A stretch of DNA of 64,000 bases, taken from positions 4,278,001 to 4,342,000 of the forward strand of contig NZ_JACHMP010000001.1 in NCBI RefSeq assembly GCF_014204985.1, read 5' to 3'. The translations under genes and the position numbers were made by a program. The stretch comes from Streptosporangium becharense (GTDB lineage Bacteria; Actinomycetota; Actinomycetes; Streptosporangiales; Streptosporangiaceae). Shown here one piece after another: positions 17,527 to 29,205 of the stretch. The notes under the pieces were generated by a model. It was not told the DNA's origin, ran no database searches, and worked only from the letters and a program-made list of their open reading frames with translations. Numbering within the stretch: the first letter of the stretch is position 1; each line of letters begins with the position of its first letter.

Positions 17527-19572
17527 CTAGGACAGGCCCGACAGCACGTAGGCGTGGACGGGGTGTTGTTTGCCCTTGAGGCTGAGCCCGCCCAGCGGGC
17601 GGACCCTGGCCCCGGGGCCGATCAGGTCGAGGGTGGCCTGGCCGATCACGACGGTGCCGGGCTCGGCGACGCCCTCCAGGCGGGCGGCCACGTTGACGCA
17701 GTCGCCCATCGCGTTGAAGCCGCGCAGCTCCGGGCTGCCGATGTTGCCCACCAGCGCCTGACCCGTGTTGATCCCGATCCTGAAGCGGGGATAACCGGGC
17801 ATGGCGGCCACGATCTCCTCGGCTGCCTCCTGCATGGCCAGTGCCGCCCTGGCCGCCGCGGTCGCGTGGTCCTCCTGCCGGGCCGGCGCGTTGAACAGCG
17901 CCAGCAGCGCGTCCCCCACGAACTGCACGATCGTGCCGCCGTTGCCGAGGATGATGGGCACCGCGGCGGAGTGGTAGCGGTTCAGCATCTCGACGATCTC
18001 ACCAGGCGCCACCCGCTCGGAGAAACTGGTGAAGCCCTTCAGATCGGCGAAGAGCGCGGTCAGCTCGACCAGCTCGCCGCCGAGTGCCGCGGTGCGGGGA
18101 TCGGCCAGCAGCGACTGGGCCACGTCCGGCGACATGTACTGCCGAAAGAGCGTCTCCAGCTCGCGGTAGAGCCGGGCGTTCTCCAGAGAGATGGACAGCT
18201 GGCCCGCCAGGGTGGCGGCGAGCGCCTCGTCGTGCGGGGTACGGCCGACCGGCACCTCCAGCGCACCGGCCAGGCGTCCCTTCACCGTCAGCGGGTGGAT
18301 CACCCTGTTGGCCAGGCGGATCGGCCCGGCATCGGGGAAGTCGTCCAGACCGTACCGCGCGGAGCCCACACCGACCCGCCCGTCGTCCACCAGTTCGACG
18401 CGGACGTCGCCGTACGCCTGCCGGATCCGGGTGAGCCCCCGGGTGAGAAGCTCCTCCTAGGGCACGCCCACCTGGGCCAGCCGTCCCGCCTCGACCAGCG
18501 CGGTGAGCCGTTCGCTGAGCTCGCGCTCGTTGGCGAGCGCCTCACCGGCCCGGTCGAGCACCGCCGCCTGCGCCTCGGTGAGCCCGAACTTGCCGGCCAG
18601 CCTGTCCGCGATCGGGACCCGGCTCTCCTCCCGGCGCCTCAGGTGGCCGACGAGCTCCTCCAGGGCGGCCTCGTAGTCGGCCCGTATCCTGCGGACCGTC
18701 GCCGCCAGAGCCACCGCGTCGAACAGCCCCGCGCTGCCGCCCTCGCGCCGGAACTGCAGGTAGGCGCTGTAGGCGACGAAGAGGAACGCTGTGGTCAGCA
18801 GCACGTGCCACAGCCACCACGACAGGTGCCAGTTGTGGTGGGACATCCCGGCGACCAGCGTCTCGGCGAGCAGTGCGTAGGCGGTGACCAGGCTGACGAG
18901 CACCGCCGCCGGACGCCTGCGGTGGAGCCGGAACAGCATCGCCGCCGCCGCGACGAACAGGGCCGCCCCGGCCAGCTCGACGCCGCCGAGGTCGGCGCCG
19001 GGCGCCGGGCGACTCAGCGGGGTGAGGCCCGGCACCAGGCAGGCGACCCCCCACAGGGCGATGAGCGCGGCGACACCGCCGCGCAGCCACACCTGGTTCC
19101 GCAGGACGGTCGCGGCGGCTCGGTCGCCCAGCGGCAGCGCCGAGACGAAGGCGAGCACCGAGGCGACGACGAGGCCGACCGGGTGCGAGAGGTCGAAGCC
19201 GCGGCTCGGCCCGCCGAGGATCACCTTCGGTGTGGTCAGGCCGTGCACCAGGAAGAATCCGGCGCCGCTCAGGAAGACCAGGGAGACCAGCAGCAGCCGG
19301 GCGTCCGCCCGGCGCCTCGCGGCCTCCCCGACCAGGAGGCCCAGGGCCAGGTTGATCCCGGCCACGACGATGATCAGCCAGAAGTGGCCGGGATTGTCCT
19401 GCCACACGATGTTGAGGTGGGGCCGGGCCAGCAGCAGCCAGAGCCCGAGCATCGGCAACGCCAGGTGGAGCACCCAGACGAGGGTGCGGACCGGCTGGGT
19501 CGCCGGCGGCAGATACGGCTCCTGCCCGGAGGGGTCTTCGACGGTCGTGCTCGTCGGGTCGATCGTCGGCAC
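17527..19572 (-). pseudogene. Membrane class III adenylate/guanylate cyclase interrupted by an amber codon
   Basis: Reading from GTG 19572 (GGAGA upstream), one continuous frame of 682 codons is broken only by TAG at 18457-18459 (codon 372). Before it come about seven membrane segments and a helical linker ending RLTALVEAGRLAQVGVP; immediately after it, in the same frame, EELLTRGLTRIRQAYG begins a GAF-like domain, followed by the cyclase domain with ALFADLKGFTSFSE, IVQFVGDALLALFNAP and MGDCVNVAARLEG. Metal-binding Asp residues are intact. A single CAG to TAG change (Gln) would explain it. Either a recent nonsense mutation, readthrough, restart at GTG 18390, or a sequencing error. Upstream of a Crp gene. 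Confidence 0.85.
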
Positions 19573-19955
19573 AGTGGTCTCCGTGTCTGGGGAAGCGGAG
19601 GGCTCCCCGTCTCGTCCGCCCACGCCCCGAGGGGGCGGGGTTCCCCCGAACGGACTGATTATCGCGTAATCGACCGGCCTGGACAGGCGACTTCGGGGGG
19701 AGGCGTTCGGACCCCCGGCCGCCGGGTCGCAGGCCTCCGGGCCGTCGGCCACCGAATCTTGAGCCCTCGGCCGCCGGAGCCGGACTCCGGGCCGCCGGAT
19801 CCCCGTCGTGAGCCGGTCTCAGGGGCCATTTCCGGAGGCGGGGCTTCGAGTCTCAAATGTGATGTTTGACGGACAACTGGTGGAACGTGCGAAACGTCAA
19901 CTACGCGTGTCCCTCAGGGCCACATTGAACTCTGGTGTCACAGAAGGGAAGCCAC
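19573..19955. other. Intergenic region between cyclase and collagen-like genes
   Basis: 383 bases without a credible gene. Its left part is very GC-rich with degenerate GGCCGCCGG-type repeats; the right part (from about 19855) is less GC-rich and contains TTGACG, likely near the promoter of the collagen-like gene. Confidence 0.4.
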
Positions 19956-20870
19956 GTGGCTGCCAAATTGCGGGGTGGACGGACGCTCGCGGTCCTGTCC
20001 GTTGGAGTGCTGGCCGGATCGATCCTCACCGTGGGCGGCAGCGCCGCCGCCGTCGCCTCGTCGGCGGACGGGGACATCTACGCCTGCGTCCACAAGAAGA
20101 CGCGCTACGCGCGGATCGTGAACGCGTCCGCCAGGTGCAAGCCGACCGAGATCCGGGTCACCTGGAGCCAGAGCGGCGGCTCCCAGGGCGTCGCCACCGC
20201 CGGCCCTCAGGGCGAGCAGGGCAGGCCGGGCCCGCAGGGTCCGAAGGGTGACAAGGGCGAGACGGGCCTTCGGGGGCCGCAGGGCGAGACGGGTCCCCAG
20301 GGCAAGCAGGGCCCCGCGGGTCCCCAGGGCCCGAAGGGCGAGACCGGCGCTCAGGGCCCCCAGGGCGAGACGGGCCCTCAGGGCAAGCAGGGCCCCGCGG
20401 GTCCCCAGGGTCCGAAGGGCGACAAGGGTGACAAGGGCGAGACGGGCCCTCGGGGTACGACGGGCCCCGCGGGTCCCCAGGGCCCGAAGGGCGAGCCGGG
20501 CACCGGAGCCAAGCTGAGCACCTACATCAACAAGGACGGCTTCCACTTCGGCGACGGCGATGGAACGGCCTCGGCCAAGTGCAACACCGGCGACATTGCC
20601 ACGGGCGGCGGCTACCAGGCCAACCTCAAGCGCTCCGTCGTCACCGCGAGCTACCCGTCCGCCAGCGGGACCTGGACGGTGACCGTGGACAACGACTACG
20701 GCATCTTCGACTTCAACGCGAACAGCAACGGCAACGCGAACGCGAACGGCAACGCCAACTCCTCCGCCGCTCCTTCGCCCACCGGCAAGTCCGAGGAGAA
20801 GGGCGTCTCGGCGCAGGGCTTCGGCTCCTCCGCCAGCGGCACCGTCTACGTGATCTGCGCCGGGAAGTGA
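19956..20870 (+). CDS. Secreted collagen-like repeat protein
   Basis: 304 residues from GTG 19956, chosen because AAGGGAAG precedes it (GTG 19935 is the longer alternative). A Sec signal ([19 protein letters not shown], cut near AVA) is followed by a short domain with two Cys ([15 protein letters not shown]), 33 uninterrupted Gly-X-Y triplets (about residues 83-181; GPQ, GPK, GET and GPA dominate, Lys-Gly-Asp/Glu pairs typical of bacterial collagens), and a C-terminal domain with [12 protein letters not shown] and a closing VICAGK. An Asn/Gly/Ala stretch ([13 protein letters not shown]) lies near residues 229-245. Expected to trimerise as an extracellular triple helix. No anchor is visible. 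Confidence 0.9.
   Translation: MAAKLRGGRTLAVLSVGVLAGSILTVGGSAAAVASSADGDIYACVHKKTRYARIVNASARCKPTEIRVTWSQSGGSQGVATAGPQGEQGRPGPQGPKGDKGETGLRGPQGETGPQGKQGPAGPQGPKGETGAQGPQGETGPQGKQGPAGPQGPKGDKGDKGETGPRGTTGPAGPQGPKGEPGTGAKLSTYINKDGFHFGDGDGTASAKCNTGDIATGGGYQANLKRSVVTASYPSASGTWTVTVDNDYGIFDFNANSNGNANANGNANSSAAPSPTGKSEEKGVSAQGFGSSASGTVYVICAGK
20202..20498 (+). repeat. Collagen-encoding DNA repeat
   Basis: 33 Gly-X-Y codon triplets. Within it an 81-base unit encoding [16 protein letters not shown] is present twice (residues about 113 and 140), showing expansion by tandem duplication. Confidence 0.85.
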
Positions 20871-20907
20871 CACCCCGCCACTCACTGAGCCGGCAGGTCG
20901 CATGAAG

Positions 20908-20942
20908 AAGGGGTACGGCGCCCGCAAGCCGTACCCCTTTTG
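20908..20942. terminator. Bidirectional terminator between collagen-like gene and purL
   Basis: A 12-bp stem (AAGGGGTACGGC and complement) with eight-base loop is followed by a T-run on the plus strand and, read the other way, preceded by an A-run. Confidence 0.85.
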
Positions 20943-20987
20943 GTTTCCCGGACGACCGCCCGGCCTCACGGCCGGACGGCAGGTCCG

Positions 20988-23239
<2,252 letters not shown>

Positions 23240-23243
<4 letters not shown>

Positions 23244-23923
23244 GCGTTCACCAGCTTCTTGAGGATGGAGGTGAAGAACCCGCGGCCGTCGGTGCTCGGG
23301 GCCCCGGTGAGGTCTTCGACGGCGTGCTCGGGGTGCGGCATGAGGCCGACGATGTTGCCGGCCTCGTTGCGGATGCCCGCGATGTCGTTCAGGGAGCCGT
23401 TGGGGTTGCCTCCGACGTAGCGGAAGACGACCTGGCCGCCCGCCTCCAGCGCCTCCAGCGTGGCCTGGTCGGCGACGTAGCGGCCCTCGCCGTGCTTGAC
23501 GGGCAGCACGATCTCCTGGCCCTCGGTGAAGTCGGACGTCCAGGGGGTGGTGGTGTTCTCCACCCGGATCCCCTGGTCGCGGCAGATGTAGTGCAGCCCG
23601 GCGTTGCGCATCAGCGCGCCGGGCAGCAGGTGTGCCTCGCAGAGGATCTGGAAGCCGTTGCAGGTGCCCAGCACCGGCAGGCCCGCCCTGGCGGCCGGGA
23701 TCAGTTCCTCCATCAGCGGCGCGAACCGGGAGATGGCCCCGCAGCGCAGGTAGTCTCCGTAGGAGAACCCACCCGGCAGGAAGACCGCGTCCACCCCCTT
23801 GAGGTCGGGGTCCGCGTGCCACAGCGGGACGGCCTCGCCGCCCACGTGGCGCACGGCACGCGCCGCGTCCTGATCGTCAAGAGTTCCGGGAAAAGTGACG
23901 ACGCCCACGCGGGCAGCACTCAT
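23240..23923 (-). CDS. purQ: Phosphoribosylformylglycinamidine synthase, glutaminase subunit
   Basis: 227 residues from ATG 23923 with GGAGGGG upstream. A class I glutamine amidotransferase: nucleophile Cys in [11 protein letters not shown], and the His-Glu pair in [11 protein letters not shown]. It passes ammonia to PurL. The conserved start [15 protein letters not shown] and [13 protein letters not shown] are typical of PurQ. Its stop overlaps the purL start. Confidence 0.98.
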
Positions 23924-24049
23924 GACAGCGTTCCCCTCCACAAACGAGCGCCGCGCCGACATCTCACACATCGGACATCGGTCTGCGGCGGTGTGTCCAG
24001 GCTATCCGCTCCTTTGGGGAGAGGTCACACGTGGAGCCGCCCGACCTCA

Positions 24050-24190
24050 CGGTTCACGGGGTGACCTCGCGGTTCACGGTCCGACACGCGGTTCACGGGC
24101 CGGTCTCACCGTTGACGGATCGGTCTCACGCTCACGGGCCGGTTTCATCGTTGACGGGCCGGTCTCACGCTCACGGACCGGTCTGCCGGC
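24050..24190. repeat. Degenerate ~20-bp tandem repeats
   Basis: Clear units at 24096-24115, 24116-24134, 24135-24154 and 24155-24173 follow the pattern CGGGCCGGTCTCACGCTCA, with more degraded copies (GGTTCACGG) to the left. They lie between the ATPase-domain gene and purQ and are not coding. Confidence 0.8.
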
Positions 24191-24204
24191 CGGGCGGAGC
24201 GGGG

Positions 24205-24645
24205 TCAGACGGCGGCGAGCACCCGCTCGCGGGCGTAGGCGGCGTCGTCGTCCCAGTCGAGGTGCTTGCACAGGTGCACGACGGTGCCCCGGCCGGGGGT
24301 GATGTCGAAGGAGATCTCGTCGACCACGGCCCTCATGATGAGGATGCCCCGGCCGTTCTCCACGTCGGTCGGCGGGTACTGCTCCGGCACCCGGACGAGG
24401 CCCTGCCCGCGGTCGATGATGCGGACGTCGCAACGGCCGCCGCCGACGCTGGTCTCGACGCGGTAGCGGTTGGCGGGGCCGCCGTGTCGCACGGCGTTGG
24501 CGCACGCCTCGGTGACGGCGAGAAGGATGTCGGAGACGCATTCCTCGGTGACGCCGAGCGAACGCAGGGAGTCGCCCAGAGCCCTGCGGACCATCGGAAT
24601 CCCGACGGCCTGCCTGGGCAGAGCGAGGGAGAACTCCATGCCCAC
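24205..24645 (-). CDS. Anti-sigma-factor-like ATP-binding protein (HATPase_c)
   Basis: 146 residues from GTG 24645, chosen over ATG 24639 because GGGAGG is spaced correctly for it. It has the GHKL ATPase boxes of RsbW/SpoIIAB-like serine kinases: N-box in ILLAVTEACANAVRHGG, G1 box IIDRGQGL, G2 region NGRGILIMRAVVDE, and a C-terminal TVVHLCKHL. Such proteins bind sigma factors or phosphorylate anti-anti-sigma partners. No partner gene is next to it. It sits between purS and purQ, separated from purS by a hairpin and an AT-rich palindrome, so it probably has its own promoter. Confidence 0.9.
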   Translation of the reverse strand: MGMEFSLALPRQAVGIPMVRRALGDSLRSLGVTEECVSDILLAVTEACANAVRHGGPANRYRVETSVGGGRCDVRIIDRGQGLVRVPEQYPPTDVENGRGILIMRAVVDEISFDITPGRGTVVHLCKHLDWDDDAAYARERVLAAV

Positions 24646-24710
24646 CGCTTTCCTCCCGGAGTGAGACGTCACCCGGTGAAGGCTTCCCTACGGAATCCGG
24701 GCTAACCGCA

Positions 24711-24730
24711 AAATAACCGTAATGTTATTT
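24711..24730. promoter_or_regulatory. AT-rich palindrome upstream of the ATPase-domain gene
   Basis: AAATAAC and GTTATTT flank six bases, 66 bases upstream of the gene. So AT-rich a symmetric element in this GC-rich DNA suggests an operator or promoter region. Confidence 0.45.
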
Positions 24731-24767
24731 GCCGGTGGTCAACCCATGGGATTGCTCACCGCCCAAA

Positions 24768-24784
24768 GTCGGATTTAGTCCGAC
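24768..24784 (-). terminator. Small hairpin after purS
   Basis: GTCGGA and TCCGAC flank a five-base loop and, on the minus strand, TTT follows. It lies 48 bases beyond the purS stop. Confidence 0.5.
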
Positions 24785-24831
24785 CTGGAAGAAGGAGATC
24801 CGCAGGGCCGCCGTGCTACGAGCCCGCCGTG

Positions 24832-25077
24832 CTACGACTCCACGGTGACGGTGAAGTCCTCGATCACCGTGTTGGCGAGGAGGGTCTCGGCCATCTTCCG
24901 GACCTCCGCGATCGCGGCGTCGTCGGCGGGGCCCTCCAGCTCCACCTCGAACCGCTTGCCCTGGCGTACCGCCGAGACTCCGGAGAAGCCGAGCCGCGGG
25001 AGCGCGCGGGCGATGGCCTGCCCCTGCGCGTCGAGAATCTCGGGCTTCAGCATGACGTCGACGATGACGCGCGCCAC
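24832..25077 (-). CDS. purS: Phosphoribosylformylglycinamidine synthase subunit PurS
   Basis: 81 residues from GTG 25077, with AGGAGG upstream. The sequence VARVIVDVMLKPEILDAQG followed by IARALPRLGFSGVSAVRQGK is characteristic of PurS, the small dimeric subunit that joins PurL and PurQ. It is the third FGAM synthase gene here and the first in transcription order, although an ATPase-domain gene and a hairpin separate it from purQ-purL. Confidence 0.97.
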   Translation of the reverse strand: MARVIVDVMLKPEILDAQGQAIARALPRLGFSGVSAVRQGKRFEVELEGPADDAAIAEVRKMAETLLANTVIEDFTVTVES

Positions 25078-25458
25078 GGTGTTCCTCCTGGTTGGGCGGG
25101 GACTGTCCGGCGCCTCAAGAGTAGCCGCCCCGCGCGGTACTCCGCCGCCGGGGCCGTGAACCATCGCTTCCGCCGCGGGCGCCGGTCGTGTCCCCTGCCG
25201 TGTCCTCCCACCGGGACCGGCCGGGCCGCATCCGCGCCGCCCGCCCGAAGACCGGTGTCACGCGGGGGGTGAAAGGGGAGGCGCGGGGAATGTGGATCAC
25301 ATGAACGCCCCGGCAGGTCTTGCGCACATACGTGTGACCTCTGCCACGATGGCCACAAACGCGGATGAACCACTACCAGAAGGATCAGACGCGTTGCTGA
25401 TCGGCCGGACGACGGTGGCGAACCCATCCAGACGGCCCCGAGCGCTCAGGAGCGGCAC
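25078..25458. other. Divergent promoter region of purS and the 2-oxoacid dehydrogenase operon
   Basis: 381 bases without a gene. A Crp-like sequence, TGTGA, six bases, CCACG, lies at 25333-25348 and matches a Crp site well on its left half only. No riboswitch or repeat was recognised. Confidence 0.4.
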
Positions 25459-26550
25459 GTGACAGCCGATGGCTCCCGTGGTACGGAAGCACCCCCCGAA
25501 CTCGTCCAGTTGCTCACCCCCGAAGGTGAGCGGATCGAGCATCCCGACTACCCCCTCGACCTCAGCCCCGAAGAGGTCCGCGCGCTCTACCGGGACCTCG
25601 TCCTGGTCCGCCGCGTCGACATGGAGGCCGTCGCCCTGCAGCGCCAGGGCGAGCTGGGGCTGTGGGCCTCTCTGCTGGGGCAGGAAGCCGCGCAGATCGG
25701 CTCCGGACGAGCCATGGCGGACACGGACATGGCCTTCCCCACCTACCGCGAGCACGGCGTCGCCTGGTGCCGTGGTGTCGACCCGGTCAACCTGCTCGGC
25801 CTGTTCCGCGGGGTCAACCACGGCGGCTGGGACCCCGCCGAGCACAACTTCCACCTGTACACCATCGTGATCGGCAGCCAGACCCTGCACGCGGTCGGCT
25901 ACGCCATGGGCATCCAGCGTGACGGCGCCGAAGCGGCCACACTCGTCTACTTCGGCGACGGCGCCACCTCCCAGGGGGACGTGAACGAGTCGTTCATCTG
26001 GGCCTCGGTGTTCAACGCCCCGGTGGTGTTCTTCTGCCAGAACAACCAGTGGGCCATCTCCGAGCCGCTGGAGAAGCAGACCCGCATCCCGCTGTACCGC
26101 AGGGCGAGCGGGTTCGGCTTCCCGGGCGTCCGGGTCGACGGCAACGACGTCTTCGCCTGCCTCGCCGTCACCCGCAAGGCCCTGGCCGACGCCAGGTCGG
26201 GTGGCGGGCCGGTGCTGATCGAGGCGTTCACCTACCGGATGGGTGCCCACACCACCTCCGACGACCCCACCCGTTACCGGGTGGCGGCCGAGTTGGAGGC
26301 GTGGAAACTCAAGGACCCGATCGAGCGGGTGCGGGCATACCTGTTCAAGAACCAGCTCGCCGACCAGGAGTTCTTCGACGCGATCGACGCCGAGGCGGAC
26401 GAGCTGGGACGCGACGTCCGCAAACGCTGCCTCGCACTGCCCGACCCCGAACCGATGGCGATCTTCGAGCACGTCTACGCCGAGCGCCACCCGCTGATCG
26501 ACGCCGAGCGCGCCGAGTTCGCCGCCTACCTGGAGGGGTTCGAGGGATGA
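25459..26550 (+). CDS. 2-oxoacid (pyruvate or branched-chain) dehydrogenase E1 alpha subunit
   Basis: 363 residues from GTG 25459 with AGGAG upstream. The thiamine diphosphate motif runs from GDGATSQGDVNESF to QNNQWA (about residues 164-195), and FPTYREHGVAW and YRMGAHTTSDDP are typical of the alpha chain. With E1 beta it decarboxylates a 2-oxoacid and acylates the lipoyl group of E2. Sequence alone does not separate pyruvate from branched-chain substrates; the conserved HTTSDDPTRYR suggests the branched-chain/pyruvate group of actinobacteria. The stop overlaps the E1 beta start. Confidence 0.94.
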   Translation: MTADGSRGTEAPPELVQLLTPEGERIEHPDYPLDLSPEEVRALYRDLVLVRRVDMEAVALQRQGELGLWASLLGQEAAQIGSGRAMADTDMAFPTYREHGVAWCRGVDPVNLLGLFRGVNHGGWDPAEHNFHLYTIVIGSQTLHAVGYAMGIQRDGAEAATLVYFGDGATSQGDVNESFIWASVFNAPVVFFCQNNQWAISEPLEKQTRIPLYRRASGFGFPGVRVDGNDVFACLAVTRKALADARSGGGPVLIEAFTYRMGAHTTSDDPTRYRVAAELEAWKLKDPIERVRAYLFKNQLADQEFFDAIDAEADELGRDVRKRCLALPDPEPMAIFEHVYAERHPLIDAERAEFAAYLEGFEG

Positions 26551-27524
26551 CCACTCTCACGATGGCCAAGGCCCTCAACGAGGGCATGCGCAAGGCCATG
26601 GAGGAGGACCCCAAAGTCCTCATCATGGGCGAGGACGTGGGCAAGCTCGGCGGAGTCTTCCGGGTCACCGACGGGCTGCAGAAGGACTTCGGCGAGCAGC
26701 GGGTCATCGACACCCCGCTGGCCGAGTCGGGCATCATCGGCACGGCCATCGGCCTCGCGCTGCGCGGCTACCGCCCGGTGTGCGAGATCCAGTTCGACGG
26801 GTTCGTCTTCCCGGCGGCCGACCAGATCATCACCCAGCTCGCCAAGATGCCGCTGCGCTCGCTGGGGAAGTTGAAGCTGCCGGTCGTGGTGCGCATCCCG
26901 TGCGGCGGTGGCATCGGCGCGGTCGAGCACCACAGTGAGTCGCCCGAGACGTACTTCACGCACACCGCGGGCCTGCGGGTCATGACCTGCTCCAACCCGG
27001 CCGACGCCTACACGATGCTCCGGCAGGCGATCCGCTGCGACGACCCGGTCATCTTCTTCGAGCCCAAGCGCCGTTACTGGGACAAGGCCGAGGTGGACGT
27101 CGAGTCCGCCGACTGGCCGCCCTTCGATCAGGCCAGGGTGGTGCGGCCGGGCACCGACGTCACCCTGCTCGCCTACGGGCCGATGGTGAAGACCTGCCTG
27201 GAGGCCGCCAAGGCGGCCGAGGAGGACGGGCGCTCCCTGGAGGTCGTCGATCTGCGCTCGCTCAACCCGCTCGACGTCCCCCGGATCGTCGAGTCGGTAC
27301 GCAGGACCGGCCGCTGCGTCGTGGTGCATGAGGCGCCCGTCTTCACCGGCTTCGGCGCCGAGATCGCCGCCCGGGTGACCGAGGAGTGCTTCTACCACCT
27401 GGAGTCCCCGGTCCTGCGGGTCGGCGGGCCGTCCACGCCCTACCCTCCCTCGCGGCTGGAAGACCACTACCTGCCCGACCTGGACCGGGTCCTGCACGCC
27501 GTCGACCGCGCGTTCGCGTTCTAA
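26547..27524 (+). CDS. 2-oxoacid dehydrogenase E1 beta subunit
   Basis: 325 residues from ATG 26547, overlapping the E1 alpha stop (ATGA). Typical beta-chain segments are [48 protein letters not shown] and the C-terminal [10 protein letters not shown]. It forms the alpha2-beta2 E1 tetramer and completes the thiamine diphosphate pocket. Lies 14 bases before E2. Confidence 0.95.
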   Translation: MTTLTMAKALNEGMRKAMEEDPKVLIMGEDVGKLGGVFRVTDGLQKDFGEQRVIDTPLAESGIIGTAIGLALRGYRPVCEIQFDGFVFPAADQIITQLAKMPLRSLGKLKLPVVVRIPCGGGIGAVEHHSESPETYFTHTAGLRVMTCSNPADAYTMLRQAIRCDDPVIFFEPKRRYWDKAEVDVESADWPPFDQARVVRPGTDVTLLAYGPMVKTCLEAAKAAEEDGRSLEVVDLRSLNPLDVPRIVESVRRTGRCVVVHEAPVFTGFGAEIAARVTEECFYHLESPVLRVGGPSTPYPPSRLEDHYLPDLDRVLHAVDRAFAF

Positions 27525-27538
27525 AGGAGGGAGCCGAG

Positions 27539-29020
27539 ATGAAGGAATTCAAGCTCCCCGACGTGGGAGAGGGCCTGACCGAGGCCGAGATCGTCCGCTG
27601 GCACGTCAAGCCGGGTGACCCGGTGGCGGTCAACCAGATCATCGTGGAGATCGAGACCGCCAAGGCCGTGGTCGAGCTGCCCTGCCCGTTCGAGGGCGTG
27701 GTCGCCGCCCTGATGGCCGGGGAGGGCGAGACCGTCGACGTCGGCACGCCGATCATCTCCGTGGACGACGGCACGGGCCCCGGCTCCGGCCCGTCCGGTG
27801 CGGAGGCCACGTCGGCTCCGGTCCCCGCCGGGATCCCCGCGACGGCCGGGAGCCCGGCCGACGACATGGTGCCCGCCCCTCCGCAGGAGAAGCGGGAGCC
27901 GGTCCTGGTGGGGTACGGCGTCAAGCCCGGCGCGGCCAAGCGTCGTCCCCGCAAGGCCGCCGCGTCCCCGGGGGCGGCGCCCGCGTCGTCGGGCACCGCC
28001 GTCCCTCCCGGCCAGTCCGGCACCGCCGGGCCTTCCGTGTCTTCAGTGCCTTCCGTGTCCTCAACGCCCTCGGTGCCCTCCGGGGTGCCCGGCGCGGTGG
28101 CGCTCGCGGGCGCTCCGGCGCCCGTGCCGCGGCCGGTCGCCGGGGCGGCGGGACGGGTGCTGGTGGCCGCCAAACCCCCGGTACGCAAGCTGGCCAAGGA
28201 CCTGGGGGTGGACCTCTCCACCCTCACCGGAACCGGCCCGCACGGCTCCATCACCAGGGACGACGTCCACGCGGCGGTCACCGCCGGGCGGACCGGGGCA
28301 CCGGCGCCGAGCGCGCCGCAGGACGAGGAGCGGATCCCGGTCAAGGGGGTGCGCAAGGCGACCGCGCAGGCGATGGTGGCCTCTGCGTTCACCGCGCCGC
28401 ACGTCACCGAGTTCCTCCAGGTGGACGTCACCGGCACGATGGAGGCGGTCCGGCGGCTGCGGGAGATGCCCGACTTCGCCGAGGTCAAGGTGTCGCCCCT
28501 GCTCCTGGTCGCCAAGGCGGTGCTGGTCGCCGCCCGCAGGTACCCGATGGTCAACTCGACATGGGACGAGGCCCGCCAGGAGATCGTGGTCAAGCACCGG
28601 GTCAACCTCGGCATCGCCGCCGCCACCCCGCGCGGCCTGCTCGTCCCCAACGTCAAGGACGCCCACGCGCTGTCCCTGCCCGACCTGGCCAGGGAGCTCA
28701 AGGCGCTCACCGAGGCCGCCAGGGCGGGACGCACCCAGCCCGCCGACATGGCCCAGGGCACGATCACGATCACCAACGTGGGGGTCTTCGGGGTGGACGC
28801 GGGCACCCCGATCCTCAACCCCGGGGAGTCGGCGATCCTGGCCTTCGGCCAGATCAGGGACATGCCCTGGGTGGTGGACGGGCAGATCGTGCCGCGCAAG
28901 GTGTGCACCCTCGCCCTGTCGTTCGACCACCGGATCGTGGACGGCGAGCTCGGCTCCCTCTTCCTGCGCGACATCGGCGCCATGCTGGAGGACCCGCTCC
29001 GCATGCTCGCCTGGAGCTGA
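27539..29020 (+). CDS. Dihydrolipoamide acyltransferase (E2)
   Basis: 493 residues from ATG 27539, with AGGAGGGAG upstream. One lipoyl domain (lipoylated Lys42 in IETAKAVVE), a long Ala/Pro/Ser-rich linker (about residues 82-205), a peripheral-subunit-binding domain ([19 protein letters not shown]) and the catalytic domain ending with the active-site [11 protein letters not shown]. It transfers acyl groups from E1 to CoA. No E3 gene is present in the window. The gene's last codons are part of a 37-base tandem duplication that continues past the stop. Confidence 0.95.
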   Translation: MKEFKLPDVGEGLTEAEIVRWHVKPGDPVAVNQIIVEIETAKAVVELPCPFEGVVAALMAGEGETVDVGTPIISVDDGTGPGSGPSGAEATSAPVPAGIPATAGSPADDMVPAPPQEKREPVLVGYGVKPGAAKRRPRKAAASPGAAPASSGTAVPPGQSGTAGPSVSSVPSVSSTPSVPSGVPGAVALAGAPAPVPRPVAGAAGRVLVAAKPPVRKLAKDLGVDLSTLTGTGPHGSITRDDVHAAVTAGRTGAPAPSAPQDEERIPVKGVRKATAQAMVASAFTAPHVTEFLQVDVTGTMEAVRRLREMPDFAEVKVSPLLLVAKAVLVAARRYPMVNSTWDEARQEIVVKHRVNLGIAAATPRGLLVPNVKDAHALSLPDLARELKALTEAARAGRTQPADMAQGTITITNVGVFGVDAGTPILNPGESAILAFGQIRDMPWVVDGQIVPRKVCTLALSFDHRIVDGELGSLFLRDIGAMLEDPLRMLAWS

Positions 29021-29068
29021 GCGAAAGGACCGGCTCCGCGTGCTCGCCTGGAGCTGAGCGGGAGGACC
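28996..29068. repeat. 37-bp tandem duplication over the E2 stop codon
   Basis: The segment starting GCTCCGCATGCTCGCCTGG at 28996 is repeated at 29033 with few changes, so the coding sequence for the C-terminus and stop of E2 is present twice. Confidence 0.85.
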
Positions 29069-29116
29069 GGCCTCCGGCCCCTCCCGTCCGGCCGGAGCCG
29101 GCCCGCCCGTGACCTG

Positions 29117-29145
29117 CGAGCCCGTCCCCACCGGGGGCGGGCTCG
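29117..29145 (+). terminator. Hairpin after the E2 gene
   Basis: CGAGCCCG pairs with CGGGCTCG around a C-rich/G-rich inner stem, 97 bases after the E2 stop. Confidence 0.55.
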
Positions 29146-29205
29146 TCGCCGTTGCGCTCTGGGCTCGTGGCTGTTGCGCTCCGGGCTCGCCGTTGCGCTC
29201 CGGGC
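29141..29205. repeat. ~20-bp tandem repeats
   Basis: Three degenerate copies of GCTCGTCGCCGTTGCGCTC-like sequence lie directly behind the E2 hairpin. Confidence 0.7.

Noticed and set aside
20202..20498. Regular repeats resembling a CRISPR or minisatellite
   Set aside because: The periodicity is nine bases and encodes Gly-X-Y triplets of a secreted protein; no spacers.
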